Shown: positions 56,027 through 64,000 of the stretch, piece by piece
Position numbering within the stretch: the stretch's first letter is position 1
Layout: the number at the start of each line of letters is the position of its first letter
NCBI RefSeq assembly: GCF_900111245.1
Contig: NZ_FOGO01000008.1
Coordinates: 248,001-312,000 of the forward strand
Length of the DNA stretch: 64,000 bases
Direction of reading: 5' to 3'
Source: Streptomyces qinglanensis
GTDB lineage: Bacteria; Actinomycetota; Actinomycetes; Streptomycetales; Streptomycetaceae
Notes under the pieces: model-generated
What the model was told of the DNA's origin: nothing
What the model saw: only the letters and a program-made list of their open reading frames with translations
Databases searched by the model: none
Position numbers and translations under genes: made by a program

Positions 56027-57793
56027 TCACAGCCTCAGCTCGCCGCCGCCCGCGCGTCCCTTGGCGACGAACGTACCGGCCGCCTTGTCGTGCCAGCACT
56101 GCCGCCAGGGCCGGTCGAACAGGCACCACGCGGCGTTGACCACCCCGACCACCAGCAGCCCCAGCACCCCGTGCACCAGCCAGCGCAGCACGGCCTTGCC
56201 GAACGAGGGCTTTCCGTAGCCCTCGATGTTCACCACCGAGAGCCCGAACAGCTTCTTGCCCAGCGTGCGGCCCCACCGGGCGGTCGGCAGCACCTCGTAG
56301 ACCAGCCCGAAGACCAGCACGACCCCCACGACCAGCGCCAGATAGCCGCCTGTCGTGCCGTCGACGAGCCACACCCGCTGGGTGACGCCCGCCCGCTCCA
56401 CGGCCTCCACCTTGGCGTCGATGTGGTCGATCGTCCGGTCCACGAACGGGAACGCGGCTCCCGCGGCCACCCCGAGCGTCAGCACGAGGTCGACCAGGCG
56501 CGCACCGAGCCGCATGCCCAGCGACCCGGGCCGCGCCTCCTGCTGCGCGGCCCGCGCGAACGGGTCGTCGGCGGGCGGCCGCCACGGGGTGACGGCGTCC
56601 TGCCCTGCGGACTGCGGCTGGGCCGGCGACCCCACCGGCTGCGACCAGGAGGGAGCGGCCGGCTCCGGTGGCCGACCGGACTGCTGGGCGGCGGGCGGGC
56701 GTGCGGACTGGTCCTGCCCGGGTCCGGGCGCCGGAGCGAGTCCCCCGGGTGGTCCCTGCTGCGCGGGGAGCGCGACCGGGCCCGCGCCGAGCGCCGTCTG
56801 CTGACCCGGCCGCTCGGCCACGGCCCCGGCCGCCCCCTGCGCGGGGGCCGGTTGGCCGGACCCGGATGCCTGGCCGGGGTCGGACGCGGGGGTACCGCCG
56901 CCGGCACCGGGCAGGTTCGGCTCGCCCCGGTCCGGGACGGATCCGCCCGGCGTCGGGCGGCCGTTCGCCGGTGCCTGGCTCTGCGCCGGGATCGCCGCCG
57001 CACCGCCGGGCGGTGCGGACGCCGCGGCGGGGGCGGACTGCTCGGGCAGGTTCACGGCCGTCGGTACCGGACGGTTCGGGTCCGCGCCCGGACCGGTGCC
57101 GGACGCCCCGCCCTCCGCCGTTGCGTCGGCGGTCGGCGCTGTCGGCGGGCCACCGGGTGCGGCGGCGTCCGCTGCCGGGGTCGAGCGGGCGGGCGCCCCG
57201 GCCTGCGGAGCCCGGTCACCGGTCCGGAGGACCTCGGAGCGGCGCAGGCCGACCGTCTTCTCCCGGCCACCCGGCTGCGGTGGTCCGGGGGCCGGGCCCG
57301 GTTCGGGTTCGGGGCGCTCGGACGCCCGCGCGTCGCCGCCCCAGTCGCCCCGGGGGTCGGCAGCGGGCGGCCCGAAGCCGCCCTGCGGCGGACCGGAACG
57401 CGCCGGGCCGGACTGCGGCCGGGCCGGGGCCGGTCCGGGCGTTCCGCCGGCCGCCGCGGGCTGCGCGCCCGGCAGCGGCTGCTGCGGACCGGGCCCGTCC
57501 CCGTCGCCGCCCTCGTCCAGGAAGACCGGGCCGGTCTCGTCCGCCGTCGAACGGCGCGGGCTCGGCGGTCCCGCAGGGCCCTCCTGACCGCCGGTGGCGG
57601 GCGGGGCGGGAGCCGCCGCGGGCGAGGACGCCACCGGCGGCGGCGCGGGCATGGGTTCACCCTCACGTGGCTCGGGGCGGCTGGTCCCGGGCACCCAGGA
57701 CGAGCCGTTCCAGTAGCGGATGTATCCGGGGATGGACGGATCCGGATAGTACCCAGCACGGGGCACCTCACCCTGAGTACCGGAGGGTCCCAC
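56027..57793 (-). CDS. DUF2510-RDD family membrane protein with long disordered linker
   Basis: 588 residues. The N-terminus carries a DUF2510 motif (AGYYPDPSIPGYIRYWNGSSWV, about residues 14-35). A ~370-residue Pro/Ala/Gly/Gln-rich linker follows. The RDD domain starts at LGMRLGARLVDLVLTLGV (about residue 425) with three or four helices and ends DRPWRQCWHDKAAGTFVAKG, parallel to the smaller paralogue. The start is not certain: GTG at 57793 with GGGAG nine bases upstream is chosen, TTG at 57802 and GTG at 57766 are in frame. Function unknown. Confidence 0.88.
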   Translation of the reverse strand: MGPSGTQGEVPRAGYYPDPSIPGYIRYWNGSSWVPGTSRPEPREGEPMPAPPPVASSPAAAPAPPATGGQEGPAGPPSPRRSTADETGPVFLDEGGDGDGPGPQQPLPGAQPAAAGGTPGPAPARPQSGPARSGPPQGGFGPPAADPRGDWGGDARASERPEPEPGPAPGPPQPGGREKTVGLRRSEVLRTGDRAPQAGAPARSTPAADAAAPGGPPTAPTADATAEGGASGTGPGADPNRPVPTAVNLPEQSAPAAASAPPGGAAAIPAQSQAPANGRPTPGGSVPDRGEPNLPGAGGGTPASDPGQASGSGQPAPAQGAAGAVAERPGQQTALGAGPVALPAQQGPPGGLAPAPGPGQDQSARPPAAQQSGRPPEPAAPSWSQPVGSPAQPQSAGQDAVTPWRPPADDPFARAAQQEARPGSLGMRLGARLVDLVLTLGVAAGAAFPFVDRTIDHIDAKVEAVERAGVTQRVWLVDGTTGGYLALVVGVVLVFGLVYEVLPTARWGRTLGKKLFGLSVVNIEGYGKPSFGKAVLRWLVHGVLGLLVVGVVNAAWCLFDRPWRQCWHDKAAGTFVAKGRAGGGELRL

Positions 57794-58207
57794 AGCCCCC
57801 AACTCCCCTCACGCACGAAGCATTCGACCGGGCCGCGGTGGTGCGGCCGCACGGCCCGCCGCTCGCGGTGCGGCGGGCTCCTCCTCACCGTCCGGGAAGG
57901 ACGGTAAGGAGGACAGTAACGAAGAAGACCGCGCGGGGCGGAAGCAGTCGCCGGGTGGCCCGCCTTCGAGGGACCCGCCGACACCCCGCCGCCCGCGGCC
58001 CGACCAGGCGGAATCGCGCCCGGTCAGCTCACCGGAGCGCCCTCGGCGGCCGCCGGGAGGTCACCCGCGCGGGGTGCCCGGCGAAAAACTTCCGCGAACC
58101 CGTGTAAGAAACCGCGCCCTGCCGCCTCTTCTCCGGTGCGGGCCTCTTTCCGGCGGCCCGCACCCGGGGATCCGGGGATCCGGGGAGCACACGAAAGGGC
58201 GCACAGT
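57794..58207. other. 414-bp divergent region before ssgG
   Basis: Shared by the RDD gene (minus) and ssgG (plus). Main structure is the inverted repeat at 57881-57911. The rest is GC-rich without a recognisable promoter pair or gene. Confidence 0.5.
57881..57911. promoter_or_regulatory. 13-bp inverted repeat, operator or hairpin
   Basis: Arms 57881-57893 and 57899-57911 (one mismatch), 5-nt loop. About 300 bp upstream of ssgG and 90 bp upstream of the RDD start. Confidence 0.45.
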
Positions 58208-58618
58208 ATGCACACCGTCGTCGAACGCGAAGTGGAGATGAGGCTCGTCCTCGCGCCGGAGCTGAGCGTGGCCGTACCGGCCCGGCTCAGCTACCGCACG
58301 GACGACCCCTACGCCGTCCACATGACCTTCCACATCCACTCCGACACCCCCGTCCGCTGGACGTTCGCCCGCGAGCTGCTGGTCGAGGGGGTGGCGCAGC
58401 CCTGCGGGGACGGCGACGTACGGGTGTGGCCGACCTCCGTGGCGGACCGCGACGTGCTCTGCCTGGCGCTGAGTTCGCCCAACGGGGACGCGCTGCTGGA
58501 GGCGCCGTCCCAGGTGGTGGCCGACTGGCTGGAGCGGGTGCTGCGAGCGGTGCCGCCGGGCAGCGAGTCGGAGGCCCTGGGCCTGGACGAACAGTTGACC
58601 GGCCTGCTGGAGCAGTGA
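58208..58618 (+). CDS. ssgG: SsgA-like sporulation/cell-division protein (SsgG)
   Basis: 136 residues, SsgA-like protein (SALP) family unique to sporulating actinomycetes. Conserved core: LVLAPELSVAVPARLSYRTDDPYAVHMTFHI, VRWTFARELLVEGV and GDGDVRVWPT. Members guide septum placement and wall remodelling; SsgG ensures correct septum positions in spore chains. The symbol rests on the gene order glcD-like oxidase and hppD next door, as at SCO2924. The ATG at 58208 has AAAGG nine bases upstream. A 12-bp hairpin follows. Confidence 0.92.
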   Translation: MHTVVEREVEMRLVLAPELSVAVPARLSYRTDDPYAVHMTFHIHSDTPVRWTFARELLVEGVAQPCGDGDVRVWPTSVADRDVLCLALSSPNGDALLEAPSQVVADWLERVLRAVPPGSESEALGLDEQLTGLLEQ

Positions 58619-58649
58619 CCCGGCTGCCGGGGTGACCGGCGCGGCGGCT

Positions 58650-58687
58650 GCCGCCCGCCCGGCGGGTGTTCCGCGCGGGCGGGCGGC
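58650..58687. terminator. 12-bp bidirectional hairpin after ssgG
   Basis: Perfect stem (58650-58661 with 58676-58687), 14-nt loop, in the gap between convergent ssgG and the FAD oxidase gene. Confidence 0.7.
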
Positions 58688-58776
58688 TGCGGCGTGCCCG
58701 GATCCGGCGGTGCCGGACCGCGGCGTGCCCGTGCGGGGCTCCGGACCGTCGGCGCGGCAGCCGGACTGCCCGGTTC

Positions 58777-60144
58777 TCAGAACAGCTTTCCCGGGTTCAG
58801 GATCCCGGTGGGGTCGAAGGCGGCCTTGACCGCCCGGTGGAGTTCCAGGCTCACCTCGCCCAACTCGCGCGCCAGCCACTCCTTCTTCAGCAGTCCGACG
58901 CCGTGCTCGCCGGTGATCGTGCCGCCCAGCCGCAGGCCCAGTTCCATGATCGCGTCGAAGGACTCCCGTGCCCGGCGGGCCTCGTCCTCGTCGGCGGCGT
59001 CGAAGCAGACGGTGGGGTGGGTGTTGCCGTCTCCGGCGTGCGCGCAGACGCCGATGGTCAGTCCGTACCGTTCGGCGATCTCCGCGGTCCCCTCCAGCAT
59101 GTCGGCCAGCCGGCTGCGCGGTACGCACACGTCGTCGATCATCGAGGTGCCCTTGACCGCCTCCAGCGCGGTCAGCGCGGCCCGCCGGGCCTGCAGCAGC
59201 AGTTCGGACTCGGCGGGATCGGCGGCCGGTACCACCCCGCTCGCGCCCGCTGCCGTGCACAGGTCCTCCACGGCGCGCAGTTCCGGGACCGGGTCGGGGG
59301 TGTCGAAGGCGGCGAGCAGCAGCGCCTCGGTGGTCTCGGGGAGCCCCATCTTCGTCATCTCGTTGACGGCGCGCAGCGTGGTGCGGTCCATCAGCTCCAG
59401 CAGCGCGGGTGTGTGGCCCGCCGCCATGATCCGGCACACCGCGTCGCAGGCCGCGGCGGCCGAGGGGAACTCCGCCGCCAGGGCGAGCTGCCGGGGCGGC
59501 TGGGCGCGGAGTCCGAGGACGGCGCGGACGACGATGCCCAGGCTGCCCTCGGAGCCGACGATCAGCCTGGTGAGGTCGTAGCCGGCCACGCCCTTGGCGG
59601 TGCGGCGGCCGGTGGACAGCAACCTCCCGTCGGCGAGCACCACGTCGAGGCCGAGCACGTACTCGGCGGTGACGCCGTACTTGACGCAGCACAGGCCGCC
59701 GGAGCCGGTGCCGATGTTGCCGCCGATGGTGCACGTCTCCCAGCTGGAGGGGTCCGGCGGGTAGCTCAGGCCGTGCTCGGCCACCGCGCGGGAGAGCCGG
59801 GCGTTGACGACGCCCGGCTCCACCACGGCGATCCGGTCGACGGGGTCGATCTCCAGGATGCGGTCCATCCGGACGAGGGAGAGCAGCAGACAGCCCTCCA
59901 CCGCGTTGGCGGCCCCGGAGAGCCCCGTTCTGGCGCCCTGCGGCACCACCGGGACCTGCCGGGCGTGCGCGGTGCGCAGCACGTGCTGCACCTGCTCCAC
60001 GGTGCGCGGCAGCACGAGGGCTGCCGGGCGGCCGGCGGGGCAGAAGCCGGCCGTGTCGGCGGCGTACGAGCGCAGGACGTCGGGGTCGGTCCGCACCGCG
60101 TCGGCGGGGAGCGCGGCCCGGAGCTGTTCGATGAGCTCGCTCAT
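58777..60144 (-). CDS. FAD-binding oxidase/dehydrogenase, GlcD-like
   Basis: 455 residues. The FAD-binding domain (PCMH type) shows VPVVPQGARTGLSGAANAVEG and WETCTIGGNIGTGSGGLCCVKYGVT; the C-terminal FAD-linked oxidase domain has HAGDGNTHPTVCFD and GGTITGEHGVGLLKK, with His residues at the active site. Such enzymes oxidise D-2-hydroxy acids (glycolate, D-lactate, 2-hydroxyglutarate). No GlcE or GlcF subunit gene is near, so it works alone or with a distant partner. The ATG at 60144 has GAGGGG directly adjacent. A strong hairpin separates it from hppD. Confidence 0.94.
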   Translation of the reverse strand: MSELIEQLRAALPADAVRTDPDVLRSYAADTAGFCPAGRPAALVLPRTVEQVQHVLRTAHARQVPVVPQGARTGLSGAANAVEGCLLLSLVRMDRILEIDPVDRIAVVEPGVVNARLSRAVAEHGLSYPPDPSSWETCTIGGNIGTGSGGLCCVKYGVTAEYVLGLDVVLADGRLLSTGRRTAKGVAGYDLTRLIVGSEGSLGIVVRAVLGLRAQPPRQLALAAEFPSAAAACDAVCRIMAAGHTPALLELMDRTTLRAVNEMTKMGLPETTEALLLAAFDTPDPVPELRAVEDLCTAAGASGVVPAADPAESELLLQARRAALTALEAVKGTSMIDDVCVPRSRLADMLEGTAEIAERYGLTIGVCAHAGDGNTHPTVCFDAADEDEARRARESFDAIMELGLRLGGTITGEHGVGLLKKEWLARELGEVSLELHRAVKAAFDPTGILNPGKLF

Positions 60145-60173
60145 CCCCTCAGCGTGGCAGCGCACTTGCGCCC

Positions 60174-60211
60174 GGGGAAGCCCCGCAGCCCCCTGTGCTG
60201 GGGGCTTCCCC
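60174..60211 (-). terminator. Terminator of hppD
   Basis: 11-bp stem (60174-60184 with 60201-60211) continued after a one-base bulge by CAGC (60186-60189) with GCTG (60197-60200). Starts 26 bp past the hppD stop. Confidence 0.8.
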
Positions 60212-60236
60212 GCCCACCCGGCGCCCGCACGGGGGG

Positions 60237-61397
60237 CTACAGGTTGCCGCGGCGTTCCTGCTCCCTCTCGATGGCCTCGAAGAGCGCCTTGAAGTTGCCC
60301 TTGCCGAAGCCCATCGAGCCGTGCCGCTCGATGATCTCGAAGAAGACGGTGGGCCGGTCCTGGACCGGCTTGGTGAAGATCTGCAGCAGGTAGCCGTCCT
60401 CGTCGCGGTCGACGAGGATCTTCAGCTCGCGCAGCGTCTCGACCGGCACCCGGGTCTCGCCCGCCCACTCCCCCAGCGTGTCGTAGTAGGTGTCGGGGGT
60501 GTCGAGGAACCGCACACCGGCCGCGCGCATGGTCCGCACGGCGGAGACGATGTCGTTGGTGGCCAGGGCGATGTGCTGGACGCCGGAGCCGCCGTAGAAC
60601 TCCAGGTACTCGTCGATCTGGGACTTCTTCTGGGCGACGGCGGGCTCGTTGATCGGGAACTTCACCTTGAGCGTGCCGTCGGCCACGACCTTGGACATGA
60701 GTGCGGAGTACTCGGTGGCGATGTCGTCGCCGACGAACTCCTTCATGTTGGTGAAGCCCATGACCCGGTTGTAGAACTCGACCCACTCGTTCATCCGGCC
60801 GAGTTCGACGTTGCCGACGCAGTGGTCGATGGCCTGGAAGCAGCGCCGCTCCGGGGGTTCGACGATCGGGTCCATGGCGGCGAAGCCGGGCAGGTAGGGG
60901 CCGTCGTACCCGGTGCGTTCGACCAGGGTGTGCCGGGTCTCGCCGTAGGTGGCGATGGCGGCCCGGACCACGACGCCGTGCTCGTCCTTGGTCTCGTAGG
61001 GCTCCTCGAGGCCGCGGGCGCCGTGTTCGACGGCGTACGCGTAGGCGGCGCGCGCGTCCGGGACCTCGATGGCCAGGTCGACGACGCCGTCGCCGTGCGC
61101 GGCGACGTGGTCGGCCAGGAAGCGGCCCCGTTCGGTGGTGGGGCGGATGACCGAGGTGAACACGAACCGCGCCGAGCCGGACTCCAGTACGTAACTGGCC
61201 GTCTCCCGGCTGCCGTTCTCCGGACCGGCGTAGGCGACGGCCCGCATGCCGAAGGCCGTGGAGTAGTAGTGCGCTGCCTGCTTCGCGTTGCCGACGGCGA
61301 AGACGACCGCGTCCATGCCCTTGACCGGGAAGGGATCTGCCTGCCGTGCGGTCTCGGGGGTTGCCGGGTCGGTGGTCTTTCCGGATGCAGCAGTCAT
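60237..61397 (-). CDS. hppD: 4-hydroxyphenylpyruvate dioxygenase
   Basis: 386 residues, two vicinal-oxygen-chelate halves. Converts 4-hydroxyphenylpyruvate to homogentisate in tyrosine breakdown. The iron ligands are His192 (AIDHCVG), His275 (GVQHIAL) and Glu354 (VFFEIIER). Length and the C-terminal GFGKGNFKALFEAIEREQ helix that closes the active site are normal. The start ATG 61397 has a distant GGGA; a GTG at 61421 is in frame. Divergent from an Lrp-type regulator, the standard arrangement for control by tyrosine or its products. Confidence 0.96.
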   Translation of the reverse strand: MTAASGKTTDPATPETARQADPFPVKGMDAVVFAVGNAKQAAHYYSTAFGMRAVAYAGPENGSRETASYVLESGSARFVFTSVIRPTTERGRFLADHVAAHGDGVVDLAIEVPDARAAYAYAVEHGARGLEEPYETKDEHGVVVRAAIATYGETRHTLVERTGYDGPYLPGFAAMDPIVEPPERRCFQAIDHCVGNVELGRMNEWVEFYNRVMGFTNMKEFVGDDIATEYSALMSKVVADGTLKVKFPINEPAVAQKKSQIDEYLEFYGGSGVQHIALATNDIVSAVRTMRAAGVRFLDTPDTYYDTLGEWAGETRVPVETLRELKILVDRDEDGYLLQIFTKPVQDRPTVFFEIIERHGSMGFGKGNFKALFEAIEREQERRGNL

Positions 61398-61427
61398 GGC
61401 GGCAGCGTCCCGCTGGGCCACAAGGTG

Positions 61428-61441
61428 CGCAATAGTTTGCG
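61428..61441. promoter_or_regulatory. Inverted repeat in the hppD-lrp gap
   Basis: CGCAA-TAGT-TTGCG, an AT-centred dyad of the kind bound by Lrp/AsnC proteins, 31 bp upstream of the hppD ATG. The following sequence (TTTCGGCTGGGCAGATTGTTCAG) is also AT-richer than its surroundings. Confidence 0.5.
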
Positions 61442-61547
61442 TTTCGGCTGGGCAGATTGTTCAGTGGAACACGGGACTGGGCGGACGATGTGTGCAATGT
61501 GTGCAGCACCTCAGCGCACTACGCCGACACTCACGGAGAGGCAACCC

Positions 61548-62027
61548 ATGGGCATCGACCGATTGGACGGACGGCTGCTCGAACTGCTCGCCGAGGAGCC
61601 CCGGATCGGCGTGCTGGAGCTGTCCCGGCGGCTCGGCGTCGCACGCGGCACGGCGCAGGCCCGGCTGGACCGGCTCACCTCGGGCGGCGCCATCCGCGGC
61701 TTCGGCCCGCAGGTCGACCCGGCGGCACTCGGCTACCCCGTCACGGCCTTCGCGACGCTGGAGATCAGGCAGGGCCAGGGCGCGGAGGTACGGGCGCATC
61801 TGGCCACCGTCCCCGAGGTGCTGGAGCTGCACACCACCACCGGCAGCGGCGACATGCTCTGCCGCCTGGTCGCGCGCTCCAACGCCGACCTCCAGCGGGT
61901 GATCGACCGGGTCGTGGGCATCGAGGGCATCGTCCGCGCCTCCACGGCCATCGTCATGGAGAACCCGGTGCCGCTGCGCATCGTGCCGCTGGTGCGGCAG
62001 GCCGCACAGGACTCCGCCGGGCAGTGA
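61548..62027 (+). CDS. Lrp/AsnC family transcriptional regulator
   Basis: 159 residues. An N-terminal HTH (DRLDGRLLELLAEEPRIGVLELSRRLGVARGTAQARLDRL) is joined to the RAM effector domain (VTAFATLEIRQGQGAEVRAHLATVPEVLELHTTTGSGDMLCRLVA). The ATG at 61548 has GGAGAGG six bases upstream. Divergent from hppD, so probably the tyrosine-responsive regulator of that gene and of itself. Confidence 0.94.
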   Translation: MGIDRLDGRLLELLAEEPRIGVLELSRRLGVARGTAQARLDRLTSGGAIRGFGPQVDPAALGYPVTAFATLEIRQGQGAEVRAHLATVPEVLELHTTTGSGDMLCRLVARSNADLQRVIDRVVGIEGIVRASTAIVMENPVPLRIVPLVRQAAQDSAGQ

Positions 62028-62057
62028 CACCGCACGGGACCCGGCAGCGGCCCGCGG

Positions 62058-62882
62058 TCAGCAGGCGGGCACCTTGCCGTCGGTACGGATCTCCTCCAAC
62101 GCGTCCAGCGCCCCCTGGAGCGAGCCGACCGGCACCAGCCGCAGCCCCGAGGGCAGCCGCGCACCGGCGTCGTCGCACTGCTCCTCGGGGACGAGGAACC
62201 AGGTCGCCCCGTCGCGCCGGGCCGCCTGCGTCTTGAGCGGGACGCCGCCGACGGGACCCACCTTCCCGTCCGCGTCGATGGTGCCGGTACCGGCCACGGT
62301 GCGGCCGCCGGTCAGCCCGGCGCCGGCGCCGTCCCCGTCCAGCTTGTCGACGATGCCGAGCGCGAAGAACAGCCCCGCGCTCGGGCCGCCGACATCGCCC
62401 AGCCGCAGCTTCACCCGCACCTTCTCCGGGGAGCGGTGCAGTTGGCGCAGCGCCGCGGTGACGGCATTGCGCTGCGAGTCCTTCATCTCCGCCGAGATGC
62501 GCTTCTCGGCGTCCTCGGTGTCCCCGCCACCCGGGTAGACGGCGTCGCGGGGCATCACGGCCCGGTCCCTGCGGAACCAGGACCGCACCAGGTCGGGCAG
62601 CCGCACGGTGGCCTCGGGCCGGGTCGCGGCGATGGTGACCGACAGCAGCCGCCCCTTGTCGCTCCCGTGCGTCTCGGCGCCCTCGACGGTGATCACGGGC
62701 TTGCCGTTGCTGCGGCCGAGCACGTTCGCGGTCTCGCCGGGCTGGGCGAGCGAGAAGGGCAGCGGGGCGGCCAGCGCCACGACGAACAGCAGGACGACGG
62801 GCAGCACGCAGAGCGCGAGCGTGCGGCGGCGGGTACGGCGCGGGCCTTCGGTCCCCGGGGCGCGGGTGCTGGATGCGGACAC
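62058..62882 (-). CDS. S16 (Lon-like) serine protease, membrane-anchored, without PDZ domain
   Basis: 274 residues. A basic N-terminus and a helix (LALCVLPVVLLFVVALAAPL, about 22-41) place the rest outside the membrane. The C-terminal Lon-type protease domain shows the Ser-Lys dyad: Ser168 in DVGGPSAGLFFAL and Lys217 in VGGVPLKTQAA. The related YlbL family (about 340 residues) has a PDZ domain between helix and protease; here the intervening ~110 residues show no clear PDZ. The GTG at 62882 has GGGG directly before it, so the start is tentative. Confidence 0.88.
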   Translation of the reverse strand: MSASSTRAPGTEGPRRTRRRTLALCVLPVVLLFVVALAAPLPFSLAQPGETANVLGRSNGKPVITVEGAETHGSDKGRLLSVTIAATRPEATVRLPDLVRSWFRRDRAVMPRDAVYPGGGDTEDAEKRISAEMKDSQRNAVTAALRQLHRSPEKVRVKLRLGDVGGPSAGLFFALGIVDKLDGDGAGAGLTGGRTVAGTGTIDADGKVGPVGGVPLKTQAARRDGATWFLVPEEQCDDAGARLPSGLRLVPVGSLQGALDALEEIRTDGKVPAC

Positions 62883-62907
62883 CCCCGCAATCTACCGACC
62901 GGGAAGC

Positions 62908-62962
62908 GGGCCGGTACGCAGACCCCGTGCCGGGTCCCCGTGCCGGGTCCCCGTACCGGCCC
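62908..62962. repeat. 13-bp tandem repeat inside a hairpin
   Basis: CCCCGTGCCGGGT at 62923-62935 and 62936-62948, with a third partial copy, enclosed by a 10-bp perfect inverted repeat (62908-62917 with 62953-62962). Lies between the IclR gene end and the protease start; probably terminates the IclR transcript. Confidence 0.75.
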
Positions 62963-62983
62963 CTGCCGCCCGCGCCGGTCCGC

Positions 62984-63628
62984 TCAGCGCAGCGCGGCGG
63001 CCGCCTCGTCGGCGGCCCGGACCACGCGGTGGCCGACCTGTTCGGGCACCGTCTCGGACAGCATCACCACGCCCACGCTGCCCTCGATCCCGTTCACGCC
63101 CAGCACCGGCGCCGCGGCACCGCTGGCGCCCGCCTCCAGCTCTCCGTGGGTGAGCACGAAGCCGGGACCGCGCTCGCTGTCGGGACCGCGCCCGGCGAGT
63201 ATCGCGCGGCCCGCGGCACCCTTGTCGAGGGGATGGCGGAACCCCGTGCGGTACGCGACGTGGTAGTCCGTCCAGCTCGGCTCGACCACCGCGACGGCCA
63301 GTGCCTCGGTGCCGTCGACGAGGGTGAGGTGCGCGGTGGCGCCCACGTCCTCGGCCAGCGAGCGCAGCGCGGGCAGCGCCGCCTCCCGGACCAGCGGATG
63401 CACCTGCCGCCCCAGGCGCAGCACCCCGAGCCCGACCCGTGCCCGGCCGCCGAGGTCGCGGCGGACGAGGGCGTGCTGCTCCAGAGTGGCCAGCAACCGG
63501 TAGACCACGGTGCGGTTGACGCCGAGCTTGTTGGACAGCTCGGTGACGGTGAGGCCGTGATCGGTGTCGGCCAGCAATTTGAGGACACGCAGCCCTCGGT
63601 CGAGCGTCTGAGAGGTTTCCGCTGTCAC
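62984..63628 (-). CDS. IclR family transcriptional regulator
   Basis: 214 residues. Winged HTH (SQTLDRGLRVLKLLADTDHGLTVTELSNKLGVNRTVVYRLLATLEQHALV) followed by a short effector domain (DVGATAHLTLVDGTEALAV, HPLDKGAAGRAILAG). The effector domain is ~50 residues shorter than usual. The start is GTG at 63628 with GGAGG eight bases upstream. Neighbours do not show the target; a divergent gene may lie past the right edge. Confidence 0.92.
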   Translation of the reverse strand: MTAETSQTLDRGLRVLKLLADTDHGLTVTELSNKLGVNRTVVYRLLATLEQHALVRRDLGGRARVGLGVLRLGRQVHPLVREAALPALRSLAEDVGATAHLTLVDGTEALAVAVVEPSWTDYHVAYRTGFRHPLDKGAAGRAILAGRGPDSERGPGFVLTHGELEAGASGAAAPVLGVNGIEGSVGVVMLSETVPEQVGHRVVRAADEAAAALR

Positions 63629-64000
63629 GACGCCCCCCTCCCTCGGGTGAGTGACGGCAGCCGCGAGGGCGGACGCGTATCGAGAGCCACCTCCCCCGGC
63701 CCCGGCCTGGGTCGGCACCCCGAGCGCAGCGCTGGAGGCCGCCGGTCGCGGTGGCACTGGAAAGAGCTGTTGCCCAGCGAACTGGGCGAACTGAGTGTCA
63801 ACGGGATAACCGGCCGCCCGCGGCACCTCGCCACGGGCTGTGTGTCCGGGAAATTTAGCGAGCAGCACCGCTGACCGGAAGAGTCTGTCCAGAATCCGGG
63901 CGCCGCCTGACCGCCTTCACCGCAAACGTCCCGAAGGTACGGACTCGTATTCTTTTCGGAACGCCTCCTGCAGTCCGGAGCGCCTTCCGGGCGAATTTCC
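63629..64000. other. 372-bp region to the right edge, no gene seen
   Basis: GC-rich up to about 63840, then AT-richer (AAATTTAG near 63850, TATTCTTTTCGG near 63950), which looks like a promoter region for a gene beyond the window. No start codon with a convincing product is visible. Confidence 0.5.

Overview
The window is high-G+C actinobacterial DNA, and everything in it points to Streptomyces. It contains the cslA-glxA-cslZ tip-polysaccharide locus, an SsgA-like sporulation protein, DasR-type operators in front of paired GlcNAc PTS permeases, a CysM/CysO/Mec cysteine pathway with its Cys-rich leader peptide, many GTG starts, and strong GC hairpins without U-tracts between convergent genes. 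Gene content and order match, as far as I recall, the S. coelicolor chromosome core around SCO2817-SCO2930, so this is conserved chromosome and not an island. I saw no integrase, transposase, CRISPR array or biosynthetic cluster, and by eye no TTA codon in an assigned gene.

Region 1 (1-12.6 kb): the end of a PAS-GGDEF-EAL c-di-GMP protein, then a catabolic neighbourhood. This holds a luciferase-like flavin oxidoreductase, two maleate-isomerase/arylmalonate-decarboxylase paralogues (one lacking the second catalytic Cys), a D-2-hydroxyacid dehydrogenase, an amidase, a DUF3830 protein, a complete four-gene polar amino-acid/ectoine-type ABC importer (ehuBCDA-like) and an IclR-type regulator. I infer one uptake-and-degradation system for a small amide or dicarboxylate-like solute whose substrate is unknown. 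It is my main candidate for an undescribed system.

Region 2 (12.7-25.8 kb): tRNA-Lys(CTT), a membrane protein, an AlkZ-like DNA glycosylase, cslA-glxA with convergent cslZ, a HAD phosphatase, a Gfo/Idh/MocA oxidoreductase, a Ser/Thr kinase with an extracellular DUF4189 domain, and a FAH-family hydrolase.

Region 3 (26-38.7 kb): DUF445 membrane protein, SGNH lipase/esterase, a three-gene ABC-2 exporter, a class A PBP with a very long acidic N-terminus, an SMR pump, a solitary GroES-like protein, DUF3618, a Bcp peroxiredoxin and an MFS transporter.

Region 4 (38.8-53.4 kb): tRNA-Leu(TAG), rdgB-lipoprotein-rph, nagF/nagE1/nagE2 with three DasR-like sites, an MBL-fold hydrolase, a membrane-anchored PemK/MazF-like protein, cysM-cysO with leader peptide and mec, an amino-acid permease, DUF2017-clpS, and pncB-pncA for NAD salvage.

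Region 5 (53.4-64 kb): an AT-rich 700-bp intergenic region, two RDD-family membrane proteins flanked by short tandem repeats, ssgG, a GlcD-type FAD oxidase, hppD with a divergent Lrp regulator, an S16 (Lon-like) serine protease and an IclR regulator.
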